NCBI GenBank assembly: GCA_027459665.1
Contig: DAIDHN010000039.1
Span: forward strand, 1-37,636
DNA: 37,636 nucleotides
Origin: Chthonomonadaceae bacterium
GTDB taxonomy: Bacteria; Armatimonadota; Chthonomonadetes; Chthonomonadales; Chthonomonadaceae
Reading direction: 5' to 3'
Position numbers and translations under genes: made by a program. The first letter of the stretch is position 1. Each line of letters begins with the position of its first letter. The notes under the pieces are model-generated. The model worked only from the letters and a program-made list of their open reading frames with translations. It was not told where the DNA came from and ran no database searches. Shown in pieces: positions 8,751 to 16,614 of the stretch.

Positions 8751-9641
8751 CTATTCTTTCTGGTTGGCCTTGCAGGTGCGCAGCCACACATTTTGGGGCG
8801 GGTTGTCCACCCCTTTCCAGGCATAGGGGTCGCTGCCGGCCACGGGCACTATGCACCTGCGGTCTGCGGTGGCAGGCGATTCCCCTTCAGCAATGCTCCA
8901 GGGCAGCAGAGACCAGGCATTGCAGTAATGATTCACCAGTACGCGCCGGTACATATCGCTGCGGTTTTTATGCGAGCGGTGCAGCAGGTACCCGTTGAAG
9001 AAAACCACCGTGCCCGTTTTTACTTCTACAGCCACGGCTTCACTCTCATCAAACCCGTGGCTTTCGGGGGCGAAGTCGAATTCATCCGGCTGGTTGTGCT
9101 GGCGCTGGGGGTAAAGGTACCCGCTGCGGTGCGACCCCGGTATCACCCAAAGGCAGCCGTTTTGCACTGTCGCATCGTCCAGGGCAATCCATGCTCCAAT
9201 CAGCGAACGGTCACGCGTGGGGATATATATCTCGTCCTGGTGCCATGCCTGCCCCTGAAAGCCTGGCGGCTTTACAAAAAGCATGCTTTGCATGCACTTC
9301 ACGCTGCCATCCCAAAACGGCAGGTGTGCAGCCGTAATCTGGCTCAATATTCCGCACACAGCCTTGTGCTGCACATAACGCAGCATAACAGGGCTGATAT
9401 AGTGCGGCTGATGAATGCAGAGAATGTTTTGCAGCACTTTTTGGTCGGTGGTTTCGGGCGGCAGGGCAGGCAGGTTGGGGCATGGATACCTGCCGCGTGC
9501 AATGGCGGCTGTATCCTGGCGCAGTTCTTCTGCCTCTGCCTGGGTGATCAGCCCCGGCGCTGCATAAAAGCCCTGCTCTACAAACATCTGTACCTGCTGC
9601 TCTGTGAGGATTTTTGGCGTTTCAATTATGGTGTTGGTCAT
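8751..9641 (-). CDS. Phytanoyl-CoA dioxygenase (PhyH) family protein
   Basis: An Fe(II)/2-oxoglutarate-dependent dioxygenase of the PhyH family, 296 residues. The metal-binding HxD is present as AWHQDEIYIP (His134, Asp136), with the family's NGCLWVIPGSHRSG block following. The distal His lies in the block GYLLHRSHKNRSDMYRRVLVNHY, where an Arg can bind the cosubstrate. Bacterial members hydroxylate varied small molecules, and the substrate cannot be predicted. The start was set at ATG 9641, preceded by AGGAG. It lies about 110 bp downstream of the GH99-like gene on the same strand and probably ends that transcript. Confidence 0.9.
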   Translation of the reverse strand: MTNTIIETPKILTEQQVQMFVEQGFYAAPGLITQAEAEELRQDTAAIARGRYPCPNLPALPPETTDQKVLQNILCIHQPHYISPVMLRYVQHKAVCGILSQITAAHLPFWDGSVKCMQSMLFVKPPGFQGQAWHQDEIYIPTRDRSLIGAWIALDDATVQNGCLWVIPGSHRSGYLYPQRQHNQPDEFDFAPESHGFDESEAVAVEVKTGTVVFFNGYLLHRSHKNRSDMYRRVLVNHYCNAWSLLPWSIAEGESPATADRRCIVPVAGSDPYAWKGVDNPPQNVWLRTCKANQKE

Positions 9642-9754
9642 CACCCGCTCCTGCGTTTGCCGCCTGCGGGCAGCAAACAAAATGCTTTCATTTTAATTTC
9701 ACCGCAGGCATGCAATCTCCTTCACAACTCGCCTGCAGCAGGGCTTGGCCGCTC

Positions 9755-10978
9755 TCATCGGTATTTTTGCAGCAGCTGCCTGCACTCACGCATGTGATGC
9801 GCCAGCGCCAGCGGGAAAAAAGCCTGCAGCGCATTCAGCTCAGCAGGTTTGCTGCGCAGGGCGCTGCAAAGCCTGTACCAGGCAATGGGCAGTCGCAGGT
9901 CTGCTCTGCTGTACCCTGTTGTTCGCTGCAGAAGGCTTTGCAGCAGCCGGCGGGTGGCATCTAGGTCGCGATAGCGGTACTGCACAGACGGCTCAATCAT
10001 GGTGCCTTCGCCCCAGTCATTCCACGTAACAATCTGCACGGCAAAAGAATGGCTCTGCAGCGCGCGGGTGAGGGTAAGCACATAGGTTTTACCGCTGTTG
10101 TCGCGTATTCTTCCCCATGATTTGCCAACGCCTGCCTCTGCATAAATGTCGTGAAATCGGGGGTAGGCAGCAGGAAGCGAGTATGGCAGCGAGGCCGCGT
10201 TTTTGAAAAAAACCTGCTGCAGCTGCAATGCAGCGGCAGTGCCGTCTGCCGGCAGGGGCCAGTCGAACGCTCCCTCGCTTGCACCCGGCTCGCGCAGGGT
10301 GTTTTCTGTGAGGTAGACCGGTTTTTGCGGCAGCGTCGAAAAAATATGGTTCCACTGGCCGCTGTTGAAGTAAGGGGCGCCGAATGTGAGCAGCAGCGGC
10401 CTGCCGTTTAGGTGTATGTAGGCAGGAGAAGAGAAGTAGTTTTTTTGCATGTATCGCATCTGGGCGCTGGCGCGGGCAGCACTGCTGGCGGCAGGGTAAA
10501 GATGGGCGGCAATGGCGCTGCGAATGGTTTGATCTTCAAAGCATAGAGCGAATTTCATGCCTGCCTGCTGAAGCAGTGGAACCATGTGCAGTACGTTTTG
10601 GTTTATGCCGGCGTAGTCATACAGATGGGTTGTACCGTACCAGTCGAACACCACTCCCTGTATGCCGCTCATTTTCATCAGCAGAATCTGGCATTTCAGG
10701 GCAATGGGGTCATCCGAGTCGTAAGGCCCCATCAGCGGCATGTAATGCGATGCTATGCCTGCACTGCTGCCCTGCGTCTGTTCAGGGTGATAATGGTTCA
10801 TCGTCCAGTGCCAGCCGTACTGCGGGCTGACTGGCGGGGCCTGAAACCAGGGCATGTAGTGAACCAGCAGCAGCGGCGGCCGAGGTGCAGAAAACGCTGC
10901 AGCGGCGCAGCCGCAGAGCAGCAGAAAAGCGGCGCACAGTCTGCAAAAAAGAAGGGTGCTTTTGTGTACCTGCTGCAT
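9755..10978 (-). CDS. GH99/WbsX-like glycoside hydrolase, exported
   Basis: A protein of about 407 residues with a signal sequence. The hydrophobic LLFCRLCAAFLLLCGC ends in a possible lipobox (LCGC), so it may be a lipoprotein. The mature part resembles the GH99/GH71 endo-mannosidase and WbsX-type TIM barrels. It has an HYMPWF strand at the start, GIQGVVFDWYG, and the late TWNDWGEGTMIEP motif characteristic of this group. These enzymes cut alpha-mannosides or modify surface glycans. The start is ATG 10978, 8 bp after the methyltransferase gene ends; an in-frame TTG at 11005 would overlap that gene. It fits with the GH130 gene as mannan-directed, but that link is inference. Confidence 0.75.
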   Translation of the reverse strand: MQQVHKSTLLFCRLCAAFLLLCGCAAAAFSAPRPPLLLVHYMPWFQAPPVSPQYGWHWTMNHYHPEQTQGSSAGIASHYMPLMGPYDSDDPIALKCQILLMKMSGIQGVVFDWYGTTHLYDYAGINQNVLHMVPLLQQAGMKFALCFEDQTIRSAIAAHLYPAASSAARASAQMRYMQKNYFSSPAYIHLNGRPLLLTFGAPYFNSGQWNHIFSTLPQKPVYLTENTLREPGASEGAFDWPLPADGTAAALQLQQVFFKNAASLPYSLPAAYPRFHDIYAEAGVGKSWGRIRDNSGKTYVLTLTRALQSHSFAVQIVTWNDWGEGTMIEPSVQYRYRDLDATRRLLQSLLQRTTGYSRADLRLPIAWYRLCSALRSKPAELNALQAFFPLALAHHMRECRQLLQKYR

Positions 10979-10985
10979 GATATTC

Positions 10986-11606
10986 TCAGTACTTTTCAGC
11001 AGCAAGCTCTATAAGCGCAGAAAGTCCCGCGTGCCCGATGCCTTCCATAATTTCCCTGTCGCTGCTTTCCAGCAGATGTATTTTCATATCGGCAAATGCC
11101 TCGCGCAGCATCTCTTCTGTGTAGAGCTGCTCTATTGCAGAAGGGCCGCCGGTTTTGTACTGCAGCTGTTCGGGGCGGTACCCTGCCAGCAGCAGCAGCC
11201 CGCCGGGTTTGAGGGCGTTTTTCATTTTTTCAAACAGGTCTCTTCTTTCGGCAGGGCTGGCGAACTGTATGAATATTCCCACCACCGCATCGTAGCCGCC
11301 TGCGGGCCAGTTCCATTCAAACAGGTCGGCCTGTTCAGCGTGCAGCGAAACACCCCGCTGCCGGGCAAGCATGCGTGCGCGCTCAATGGCTGTGGCAGAA
11401 GCTTCCAGGGTATGTACGTCAAAGCCCTGCTGTGCCAGAAAAACTCCGTTGCGCCCTTCACCGTCTGCCACGCAGAGCACTCTGGCTCCTGCCGGCAGGC
11501 GGCTGCATTCTCTTGTCAGAAAGTCGTTTGGCTCGGTGCCAAACAGATAGCTGTCTGTTGAGGCGTAGCGTTTTTCCCATTCGCTGTTTCTGTGTGACGC
11601 GGGCAT
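10986..11606 (-). CDS. Class I SAM-dependent methyltransferase (TehB-like)
   Basis: A 206-residue Rossmann-fold methyltransferase. Motif I is ARVLCVADGEGRNGVFLAQ, in which the usual DxGxGxG is written DGEGRNG as in TehB/thiopurine-type enzymes. The acidic end of strand 2 follows in VHTLEASATAIERA. Motif IV is YDAVVGIFIQF and motif VI is ALKPGGLLLLAGY. The N-terminal SEWEKRYASTDSYLFGTEPNDFL is typical of the TehB/Methyltransf_25-type small-molecule methylases. The start is ATG 11606 with GGAGGA just upstream. It leads a minus-strand set with the GH99-like and PhyH genes; the substrate is unknown. Confidence 0.88.
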   Translation of the reverse strand: MPASHRNSEWEKRYASTDSYLFGTEPNDFLTRECSRLPAGARVLCVADGEGRNGVFLAQQGFDVHTLEASATAIERARMLARQRGVSLHAEQADLFEWNWPAGGYDAVVGIFIQFASPAERRDLFEKMKNALKPGGLLLLAGYRPEQLQYKTGGPSAIEQLYTEEMLREAFADMKIHLLESSDREIMEGIGHAGLSALIELAAEKY

Positions 11607-11654
11607 AGTTCCTCCGGGGCTGTAAAATATCTACCATGTATACGCACTGCAGAG

Positions 11655-11672
11655 AGATTATGTGCATAATCT
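11655..11672. promoter_or_regulatory. 18-bp palindrome in the divergent intergenic region
   Basis: AGATTATG-TG-CATAATCT is a perfect 8-bp inverted repeat with a 2-nt centre. It lies 49 bp from the methyltransferase start and 97 bp from the second PhyH start. It can control both divergent units. The form fits a dimeric regulator site; the regulator is not in the window as far as can be seen. Confidence 0.5.
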
Positions 11673-11768
11673 GCCTGATATTGTGCAGGAATAACGCCGC
11701 CGGCATGGAACAGGTGAGACAGTATGCGGCGAGGCTGTTTGTACCCAGCCAGAGAAGGAGAGGAGAGC

Positions 11769-12575
11769 ATGGAAAGGCGTATTCCTGCTGCACTGGATGA
11801 TTACCTGTTTGATTTGAACGGCTGGCTTCTGCTGAAGAATGCCATTGAGCCTGCACTGCTGCAGCGTTTGAACCAGGCATTCGATGACTTTCCGCTTCTA
11901 GAGCCTATGCAGTGGTGGGGCAACGCCCAGCGGCGCGACTATACTGGCGATACAGGGTTTGAGCTGCACAACTGCGTAGAGGCAGGCGAGCCGTTTGAAG
12001 AGCTGATAGATCATCCCTCCTGGCTGGAATATGTGCGGCGGTACTGCGGCGAGCAGCATTCTTATGTAGAGGGGCTTTTTATAGATGAGTGCATTGCCTC
12101 AAAGCGCATCAGCGGCGGGCACCACCCTGCGCATTCAGGCGGGTACCGCGGCGCGCTGCGAGGCGCATACGGGTACCGGCACGGCGTGTTTCGCTGCGGG
12201 CAGGTGAATGTGCTGGCCGCGCTGACAGATATTGGACCGGGCGACGGCCCTACCATGGTGGTTTCTGCCAGCCACAAGGCAAATCTGCCGCATCCGCTGC
12301 AGGGAGATTATGCAAAAGGGGAGCGAATGGACAGCCTGCCGGGGGCAGAGCCTGTGTATATGCAGAAAGGCGATGCTCTTTTGTTTGTAGACGGGCTGAT
12401 GCATGGGGGCAGCAGCCGCACCAATACGGGTGAGCGCAGGGTAGTTATTTACCGGTACGGGGTAAGCTGGGCCGCCACGCGTTTTGGCTATGTGTATTCT
12501 GAGGCTCTTCTGAGCCGTGTTACTGCAGAAAGAAGGCGTATTTTGCAGCCAATTCCCCCTAACCTGCCCGGCTAG
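11769..12575 (+). CDS. PhyH-like dioxygenase family protein with atypical metal motif
   Basis: A 268-residue protein of the PhyH-like group. The core VNVLAALTDIGPGDGPTMVV-SASHKANLPHP and the distal LMHGGSSRTN...RRVVIYRYG blocks are clear. At the place of the iron-binding HxD the sequence reads HPAHSGGYRG, so the carboxylate position is Gly124 after His122. Related proteins with an HGG/HSG motif occur widely in planctomycete-like genomes to my knowledge. Lack of the carboxylate is a feature of Fe/2-oxoglutarate halogenases but may also mean a different ligand or an inactive protein. The start is ATG 11769 with GGAGAGGAGAG upstream. Only 3 bp separate its stop from the stop of convergent mnmE. 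Confidence 0.8.
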   Translation: MERRIPAALDDYLFDLNGWLLLKNAIEPALLQRLNQAFDDFPLLEPMQWWGNAQRRDYTGDTGFELHNCVEAGEPFEELIDHPSWLEYVRRYCGEQHSYVEGLFIDECIASKRISGGHHPAHSGGYRGALRGAYGYRHGVFRCGQVNVLAALTDIGPGDGPTMVVSASHKANLPHPLQGDYAKGERMDSLPGAEPVYMQKGDALLFVDGLMHGGSSRTNTGERRVVIYRYGVSWAATRFGYVYSEALLSRVTAERRRILQPIPPNLPG

Positions 12576-12578
12576 CCT

Positions 12579-13967
12579 TTATTTGCCCACGCAAAAGTCT
12601 GCAAATATTCGGTGCAGCAGCTCGTCGGGGGCGGTTTCCCCGGTGATGAGGCCAAGAGAATCGAGGGCGCCGCGCAAGTCTATGGCAGTGAAATCGGGGG
12701 GCAGGCTGCTGCAGAGAGTTTGCTGTGCAGCATACAGGCACTGCATTGCCTGCTCAAGCGCCTGCTGGTGCCTTGTGCGCACTATCAGCGGCGCATCGCT
12801 TTCCTGCCGGGCATAGTCTGGCAGCAGAGCCTGTTCCAGGTTCTCCATTCCTTCGCCTGTTTTTGCCGATACTTTTACCATGGGCGTATGGGCGGGCAGG
12901 TACTGCCGCGCCATTTTTTCTGTGACTTCGCCCTCTGCCAGGTCTGTTTTGTTGAGGGCGGCAACCAGGCGCGCACCGCTGTTGAGTGCGCTTTGCAGGG
13001 CGGGCATATCCTGCTCGGCGCTCCAGTGGGCGGCATCCAGCACCAGCAGGGCGGTGTCTGCAGCCTGGGCGGCCTCTTTGGCGCGTTCTATGCCCATCTG
13101 TTCTATGGGGTTTTGCGCAGTGCGAATGCCGGCAGTGTCTACCAGCGAAACAGGAATGCCCTGCAGAGAGAGGCTCTCTTCGAGCGTATCGCGGGTAGTG
13201 CCGGGCAGATCGGTTACAATGGCGCGCTCTGTGCGCAGCAGGCGGTTGAGCAGCGAAGATTTGCCTGCGTTGGGCTTGCCCAGCAAAACCACCCTCAGGC
13301 CGCTGCGCATCAGTTCTCCGCGCTGCGCCCCCTGCAGCAGACCCTGAATGTGCTGCACTGCCGTCTGCAGCTGCAGGTCTGCCGCGGCGCGGTCCCACTC
13401 GCCGGTTTCCTCGCTGAAATCTATGCTCACTTCAATGGCTGCCAGCATACCAAGCAGAGTGTGGCGCAGCGTTTCCACCTGTTCTGAAAGCGCGCCCTGC
13501 AGCAGCCGTGAAGCCGCGCGCTGCGCCTGCTGTGTGCGGGCCTCAATGAGGTCGGCAACGGCCTCTGCCCGGGCAAGGTCAAGCTTGCCGTTGAGAAATG
13601 CGCGCAGTGTGAATTCGCCGGGGTCTGCCAGCCTGGCTCCTGCCTGCAGCACGGTATGCAGCACCCTCAGTGTGTTGGCTCTGCCGCCGTGACACGATAT
13701 TTCGGCAGTGTTCTGGCCGGTGTATGAGCGGGGTGCGTAAAACAGGGCCAGCATGCCTGTATCTACTATTTCTTTGTTTGCGTCTGCAATGCACCCATAC
13801 TGCAGCATGCCGTGCCTTTCACGTATTTTGCCAGAGGCAGGGCGAAATACCCTTGCAGCAATATCAGCTGCATTTGCACCGCTGATGCGCACCAGCGCTA
13901 CGCCTCCTTCTCCCGGGGGGGTGGCTGCGGCGGCAATGTCATCGTGCAGGGCAAAACTGCTATTCAC
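12579..13967 (-). CDS. mnmE: tRNA modification GTPase MnmE
   Basis: MnmE, together with MnmG, forms the 5-carboxymethylaminomethyl modification at the wobble uridine of several tRNAs. The 462-residue length is standard. Visible are the N-terminal formyl-THF-binding domain opening (DDIAAAATPPGEGGVALVRISG), the GTPase P-loop GKPNAGKSS (about 230-238), the switch motif DLPGTTRD (about 253-260) and NKTD. The invariant C-terminal CxGK (CVGK) is present. The start overlaps the end of the corC-like gene by 8 bp, so it is the last gene of the minus-strand operon. Confidence 0.98.
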   Translation of the reverse strand: MNSSFALHDDIAAAATPPGEGGVALVRISGANAADIAARVFRPASGKIRERHGMLQYGCIADANKEIVDTGMLALFYAPRSYTGQNTAEISCHGGRANTLRVLHTVLQAGARLADPGEFTLRAFLNGKLDLARAEAVADLIEARTQQAQRAASRLLQGALSEQVETLRHTLLGMLAAIEVSIDFSEETGEWDRAAADLQLQTAVQHIQGLLQGAQRGELMRSGLRVVLLGKPNAGKSSLLNRLLRTERAIVTDLPGTTRDTLEESLSLQGIPVSLVDTAGIRTAQNPIEQMGIERAKEAAQAADTALLVLDAAHWSAEQDMPALQSALNSGARLVAALNKTDLAEGEVTEKMARQYLPAHTPMVKVSAKTGEGMENLEQALLPDYARQESDAPLIVRTRHQQALEQAMQCLYAAQQTLCSSLPPDFTAIDLRGALDSLGLITGETAPDELLHRIFADFCVGK

Positions 13968-15318
13968 TTTCTTCTGCTTCCCCGTGCTCCGGCTCTGGGT
14001 GCAGTTTTTCCATGCGCACTGTTTGTATGCGGCGGCCGTCGGTGTTGGCTACGGTAAACTGCATCTGTTTCCAGGTTACGGTCTCATTTTGCAGGGGCTG
14101 TCTGCCAAGCAGGGCAAACACAAAACCGCCCAGCGTATCGGCATCTGTTTCGGGCAGATCGGTTTCGAGCAGGCTGTTCATGTCGTTCAGGCTAATGCGC
14201 CCGTCCAGTAAAATGCTGCCGTCTTCCATGTGGTGTATCATTGGTTCTTCGTGGTCGTATTCATCCTGAATTTCACCTACAATTTCCTCCAGCAGGTCTT
14301 CTATGGTAACCAGCCCCGAAACCACACCGTATTCGTCTCTCACCAGCGCTATCTGCTGCCTGCTGTGGCGAAATTCGGTAAGCAGTTCATCCACTTTCTT
14401 GCTTTCGGGTATGAAGTACGCTGGCCGCATAATGCTTTGCAGCTTTCCGTTGTCTTGCGGCACAAGTGCAAGCAGGTCTTTTGCATGCACAATGCCCACG
14501 ATATTGTCGAGGTCTTCTTCATACACCGGTATTCGCGAGTGGCCCGATCTTTGCACGGTTTCCACCAGTTTTGCGGGCGGTTCGGTAACCTGGCAGGCGC
14601 TGATGTCTATGCGCGGCGTCATTACCTTGCGCACCACAGTGCCGGCAAAATCAAGTACCGAGTGAATCATCTCTTTTTCTTCTGGTTCAATGCCCCCGGT
14701 TCCTTCGCTGGCATCTACCATAATTTTCAGTTCGTCTTCGTTTACGGTTGGTATGCTGAATTCTGCCGCGCCTCCCAGCGGGCGCAGCAGCAGATTGGTG
14801 CAGGCGGTGATGGCAAGCACCAGAGGGGTAAGCAGGGTTTGCAGCCAGTAAAGCGGATACACTGCAAGCAGCGCAATGCGTTCAGAATGTTTTACCGCGA
14901 GGCTTTTGGGCGCAATCTCTCCCAGCACCAGAGTAAGCAGTGCAACGGGTATGCTTACCGCCAGCAGCGCCAGAGATTGTGCGGGCAGGTGCGGTGCGGC
15001 GGCGTGAATGAGTGCTGCAATGGGTTGTACCGCACTTGCTGCGGCAAGGCCGGATGAGAGCGCAGCAATGAGCGTGACCCCCAGTTGTATGGTGGCCATG
15101 AGCAGGGTGGGCTTTTGCAGCATTTTCTGCACCAGCGCTGCACTGCTGTTTCCTTCTTCCGCCAGATGCTGAATGCGCGTGCGCCTCACGGTAATGAGTG
15201 CATATTCGGCGAGAGAGAAGAGGGCATTGAATGCGATGAGCAGCAGCACCATGCCCATTTCCCATAGAATGCGGGAGGGGTAAACGGCGGCTGCGGTTTC
15301 AGGGAGCGGAGGGTGCAA
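13960..15318 (-). CDS. CNNM/CorC-HlyC family membrane protein with CBS pair
   Basis: A hemolysin C/CorC-like transporter-type protein of about 452 residues. It has an N-terminal DUF21 (CNNM) membrane domain with NALFSLAEYALI and LTLVLGEIAPKSLAVKHSE. A tandem CBS pair follows (VMTPRIDISA, HSRIPVYEEDLDNIVGIVHAKDLL, EYGVVSGLVTIEDLLEEIVGEIQDE), then a CorC_HlyC domain at the C-terminus. Members are linked to Mg2+/Co2+ or Na+ handling; CBS domains sense adenosine nucleotides. The start is doubtful: the first possible codon is TTG 15318, which overlaps the upstream gene by 20 bp, and ATG 15258 is an alternative. It sits between dgkA-PAP2 and mnmE, as CorC-like genes often lie near ybeY. Confidence 0.9.
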   Translation of the reverse strand: MHPPLPETAAAVYPSRILWEMGMVLLLIAFNALFSLAEYALITVRRTRIQHLAEEGNSSAALVQKMLQKPTLLMATIQLGVTLIAALSSGLAAASAVQPIAALIHAAAPHLPAQSLALLAVSIPVALLTLVLGEIAPKSLAVKHSERIALLAVYPLYWLQTLLTPLVLAITACTNLLLRPLGGAAEFSIPTVNEDELKIMVDASEGTGGIEPEEKEMIHSVLDFAGTVVRKVMTPRIDISACQVTEPPAKLVETVQRSGHSRIPVYEEDLDNIVGIVHAKDLLALVPQDNGKLQSIMRPAYFIPESKKVDELLTEFRHSRQQIALVRDEYGVVSGLVTIEDLLEEIVGEIQDEYDHEEPMIHHMEDGSILLDGRISLNDMNSLLETDLPETDADTLGGFVFALLGRQPLQNETVTWKQMQFTVANTDGRRIQTVRMEKLHPEPEHGEAEESE

Positions 15319-16126
15319 GTGAAACGGTTCCCCCTCGTTGCGCTGCGGCGGCAGGCGCGGGCAGGCGTACGGGCTGCATTTGGCTGGATGCAGGCAGCTG
15401 GTCGCCCATGTACGCCCTTATCCGCGGCATTACCCAAAAGATGAGTGCGGTAAGCAGCACTGCCAGCACTGCACCCAGTGCGACCTCGCGCAGGGAGTGA
15501 ATGCCAGCCTGCACACGGCTTTGCGCAACGAGAATGGCCAGCAGCACGGCAAGCACCGATTCGATCGTGCTGCGGGCGGTGAATAGAATGATGGTGGCCA
15601 GCAGGAAGCCCAGGGCGCTGTGGCCGCTGATGATGCCTCCCTTCCAGGGTGAACCTGTGTCGCTGAGAAGCTTGGAGATGATTACGATGAGTGTGAGCAG
15701 AACCACGCAGATTACCAGTACTCGAAAGACATCGGGGGTCATGTTCTGGTGAATTCTGAGCTGAATGCGTTCGAGGTTGCTGCCGCCAAAGAAAATAAGC
15801 ACACCGGCAATCATGGCGTTCATAGCCGCCAGCAAAACTGCTCCTGCGGCAACATCTTTGGCAAGTTTTGCTACCGGGTTGTAGTTTTCTGTAACCATAT
15901 CGACAACTGCTTCAATGGCAGTGTTGATCATTTCGGCCACAATAACCAGTGTAATGGCAAACAGCATCACCAGCATGTCGCGGTTGTCGAGATTGATGAG
16001 CAGGCCGGAGAGCAGCACCGCTACCAGGGTGTAGAAGTGAAAACGCATATGCGGCTGTGTTCTGAAGCAGTGCAGTATGCCTTCCTGGGCGTAACGGAAC
16101 CCTGACAGCGAAGTTTTCTTTCGCAC
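15299..16126 (-). CDS. DgkA-type lipid kinase fused to PAP2 phosphatase
   Basis: A two-domain membrane protein of 275 residues. Residues 1-115 are a diacylglycerol/undecaprenol kinase of the DgkA type with the catalytic block EMINTAIEAVVD (Glu65 to Asp76) and KLAKDVAAGAVL. Residues 130-250 are a PAP2 lipid phosphatase with SGHSALGF (167-174) and SRVQAGIHSLREV (203-215). In Gram-positive-like lineages such kinases act on undecaprenol, while PAP2 domains remove phosphate from undecaprenyl pyrophosphate or phosphatidate. One chain would therefore carry opposing or sequential steps of carrier-lipid recycling. The start is GTG 16126, with GGGAG about 10 nt before it. The C-terminal 30 residues are Ala/Pro-rich. 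Confidence 0.9.
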   Translation of the reverse strand: MRKKTSLSGFRYAQEGILHCFRTQPHMRFHFYTLVAVLLSGLLINLDNRDMLVMLFAITLVIVAEMINTAIEAVVDMVTENYNPVAKLAKDVAAGAVLLAAMNAMIAGVLIFFGGSNLERIQLRIHQNMTPDVFRVLVICVVLLTLIVIISKLLSDTGSPWKGGIISGHSALGFLLATIILFTARSTIESVLAVLLAILVAQSRVQAGIHSLREVALGAVLAVLLTALIFWVMPRIRAYMGDQLPASSQMQPVRLPAPAAAAQRGGTVSLAPSAP

Positions 16127-16179
16127 TGAATGTTTCTCCCGGCAGAAGGCTGCTGTGCTGTATGCAGCGGTGCGGCAAA

Positions 16180-16614
16180 TCAGCGCAGTGCAATGCCCAG
16201 AATATCGGTTTCACGCTGCTGCATCAACATGGCTCCGGCTTCTGTTTCATCTTCATACCCCAGTAAATGCAGCGCGCCATGCACTGCCAGCAGCGCCAGC
16301 TCGCGGGAAATGGCTATCCCGTGTTTTTCGGCCTGACGCAAGGCAGTATCTATGGATATTACCACATCTCCCAGCAGGAGAGGTATTTGCGTGCTCGAAT
16401 CGATATGATCGTATTGCGGAAACGAAAGTACATCTGTGGGAGAATCCTTGCCCCGGTACTGCAGGTTCAGTTCATGTATCTCTTCATCGCCTGTGAGCAG
16501 CAGGCTGATTTCCGCCTTCTCTATGCCTTCTTCAGCGAGGAGGCGGCGCAGGGCGTTTTTGAGGAGTCTTGTGGGAGCTTTGCGTGTATGCCGACTGCAG
16601 ATCATAATTGCCAT
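16180..16614 (-). CDS. ybeY: Endoribonuclease YbeY
   Basis: YbeY is the metal-dependent RNase for 16S rRNA 3' end maturation and ribosome quality control. The family block SPTDVLSFPQ and the strand LLGDVVISIDTA are present. The zinc motif reads HGALHLLGYED: His112 and His116 are kept, and the third ligand position is Asp122 instead of the common His of GYDH. I recall a similar Asp form in some Bacteroidetes, so it need not be inactive. The start is ATG 16614 (ATG 16605 is also possible). Either way it overlaps the end of the pgpH gene by about 75-83 bp. The order pgpH-ybeY-dgkA is the widely conserved one. Confidence 0.93.
   Translation of the reverse strand: MAIMICSRHTRKAPTRLLKNALRRLLAEEGIEKAEISLLLTGDEEIHELNLQYRGKDSPTDVLSFPQYDHIDSSTQIPLLLGDVVISIDTALRQAEKHGIAISRELALLAVHGALHLLGYEDETEAGAMLMQQRETDILGIALR

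Noticed and set aside
8748-9797. Plus-strand open frame opposite the PhyH gene
   Set aside because: The real protein is the minus-strand PhyH dioxygenase. The plus-strand translation has no family motif and overlaps the terminator hairpin at its start.
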